Shown: in pieces, positions 63,020-64,000 of the stretch | How the letters are laid out: the number at the start of each line of letters is the position of its first letter | Numbering within the stretch: position 1 is the stretch's first letter | Assembly (NCBI RefSeq): GCF_014651935.1 | Contig: NZ_BMXV01000002.1 | Location: forward strand, 248,001-312,000 | Length of the DNA: 64,000 bases | DNA from: Marinobacter zhanjiangensis | GTDB lineage: Bacteria; Pseudomonadota; Gammaproteobacteria; Pseudomonadales; Oleiphilaceae | Direction of reading: 5' to 3' | Translations under genes and position numbers: made by a program | Notes under the pieces: generated by a model | The model's database searches: none | Told to the model about the DNA's origin: nothing | The model's input: only the letters and a program-made list of their open reading frames with translations

Positions 63020-63865
63020 TTAGCGAAGTCTCATGGACAGATCGATGGCTTCCACATCCTTGGTCAGTGTCCCTATGGATATATAGTCGACACCGGTTTC
63101 TGCAATGGGTACCAGGGTGTCCCGATTGATGCCGCCGGACGCTTCCAGACGACAGGTTCCCGCGGCCATCCGCACGGCGGTTTTCATGTCCGCCAGGGAA
63201 AACTCGTCCAGCATGATCACATCCGCACCGGCCTCCATCGCCTGCTGCAGCTCGTGCATGTCTTCCGTTTCCACTTCCACCGGCCGCCCCGGGGCTATCT
63301 GCCGTGCCTGCCGGACCGCTTCGGCAATGGAGCCACAGGCGGCAATGTGGTTTTCCTTGATCAGGAACGCGTCCCACAGGCCTATACGATGGTTATAGCA
63401 GCCTCCGCAGGTCACTGCGTACTTTTCTGCCAGACGCAGCCCCGGCAGGGTTTTGCGAGTATCCAGCAGCCTCACTCCGGTATGGGCCACCTGATCGGCG
63501 AACTGCTGGCACCGGGTGGCAACGCCGGACAGGGTCTGCAGCCAGTTCAGGGCCGATCGCTCACCGGTGAGCAGACTGCGGGCCGGACCTTCGCAGGTGA
63601 ACAGGGTCTGATCCGCTGACACCTGCTCACCGTCCGACACATGCCAGGTGACCGTGACCGCCGGATCGATCTGGCGGAAGACTTCGTCGACCCATGCCTG
63701 TCCGGCAACAACCGCCGGTACCCGGGTGATGACCCGGGCCTGGGCCAGCCGGTACTCCGGGATCAGGGCTGCGGTAATGTCACCATCACCGATATCTTCC
63801 CGCAAAGTCAGGGCCACGGACTCGATACGGGACTGACGCAAAAGCTCGTTGGACAGGGGTGTCAT
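63020..63865 (-). CDS. nadC: Nicotinate-nucleotide pyrophosphorylase (quinolinate phosphoribosyltransferase)
   Basis: NadC makes nicotinate mononucleotide from quinolinate and PRPP in NAD synthesis. The 281-residue product has EDIGDGDIT near the start, the catalytic-site TRKTLPGLR and KENHIAACG segments and the EASGGIN loop. It lies upstream of the GGDEF-EAL gene, with an 82-base gap and the same orientation. The N-terminus is intact. Confidence 0.97.
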   Translation of the reverse strand: MTPLSNELLRQSRIESVALTLREDIGDGDITAALIPEYRLAQARVITRVPAVVAGQAWVDEVFRQIDPAVTVTWHVSDGEQVSADQTLFTCEGPARSLLTGERSALNWLQTLSGVATRCQQFADQVAHTGVRLLDTRKTLPGLRLAEKYAVTCGGCYNHRIGLWDAFLIKENHIAACGSIAEAVRQARQIAPGRPVEVETEDMHELQQAMEAGADVIMLDEFSLADMKTAVRMAAGTCRLEASGGINRDTLVPIAETGVDYISIGTLTKDVEAIDLSMRLR

Positions 63866-64000
63866 GGCAAAGGGTTTCCGGTTGGTCGAATCGGGCCGCT
63901 GATTGTATCGGCCGGGCCGTTCACTGGAAACACCCTGTGGCTTTTTCGAGCGTTCCAGGCGGTGACGTTGTACGTCAGTTCTTGTTGAATGGCGACCAGT
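63866..64000. other. Right-edge region, no gene assigned
   Basis: The last 135 bases hold the nadC upstream region. I see no ribosome-binding site with a family-like start on either strand, and no clear promoter. Confidence 0.4.

Overview
The window is ordinary-looking chromosome of a high-GC gammaproteobacterium, most likely Marinobacter or a close relative. This rests on protein families and gene order: dnaE-accA-tilS-pyrG-kdsA-eno-ftsB-ispD-ispF-truD-surE-pcm-nlpD-rpoS, metG-rnfABCDGE-nth next to apbC-dcd, and the purN-purM / DUF2066 / CDP-alcohol phosphotransferase / hda set. I see no rRNA, tRNA, CRISPR array, insertion sequence, prophage or integron, and coding density is very high.

Region 1 (1-16.1 kb) holds the end of an SLC13-type transporter, a polysaccharide deacetylase, a DnaJ-related protein and divergent ttcA. 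A long minus-strand block follows: a membrane-tethered response regulator, a soluble histidine kinase, a receiver-TPR protein whose phospho-acceptor position is Asn, a giant SSS-STAC-PAS-kinase-receiver sensor of the CrbS/MxtR type, a small membrane protein, a two-subunit sodium/solute symporter (VC_2705 type plus DUF4212), a DnaQ-like exonuclease and a cNMP/CBS/DUF294 protein. This reads as a carboxylate (probably acetate-like) uptake-and-sensing locus and is the most interesting part of the window.

Region 2 (16.3-24.5 kb) carries an Smr-domain protein, a tiny lipoprotein with 16-residue Trp repeats, the methionine-salvage trio mtnB-mtnD-mtnC and a DUF3080 lipoprotein. The minus-strand genes that follow encode UPF0114, an orphan GspE/PilB-type ATPase, DUF2069, WrbA and an ArsC-like protein. 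A divergent thioredoxin-like lipoprotein leads to dnaE.

Region 3 (24.5-42.9 kb) is the replication, lipid, nucleotide, cell-wall and isoprenoid housekeeping run ending in nlpD-rpoS. It includes a DUF368 (PopT-like) lipid-carrier transporter between pcm and nlpD. A chalcone-isomerase-like periplasmic protein follows rpoS.

Region 4 (43-53.1 kb) is a compact minus-strand unit metG-rnfA-B-C-D-G-E-nth (an electron-transport complex and its neighbours), divergent from apbC-dcd.

Region 5 (53.3-64 kb) has DUF416 and avtA running into a DUF3108 protein, purN-purM divergent from DUF2066-pgsA-like-hda-yqcC, then a GGDEF protein with a degenerate EAL domain and nadC. No gene is supported in the last 135 bases.

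Nothing here is clearly an undescribed system. The best candidates are the four-protein phosphorelay with its receiver D-to-N change, the EF-hand-like loop in the symporter, and the repeat lipoprotein.
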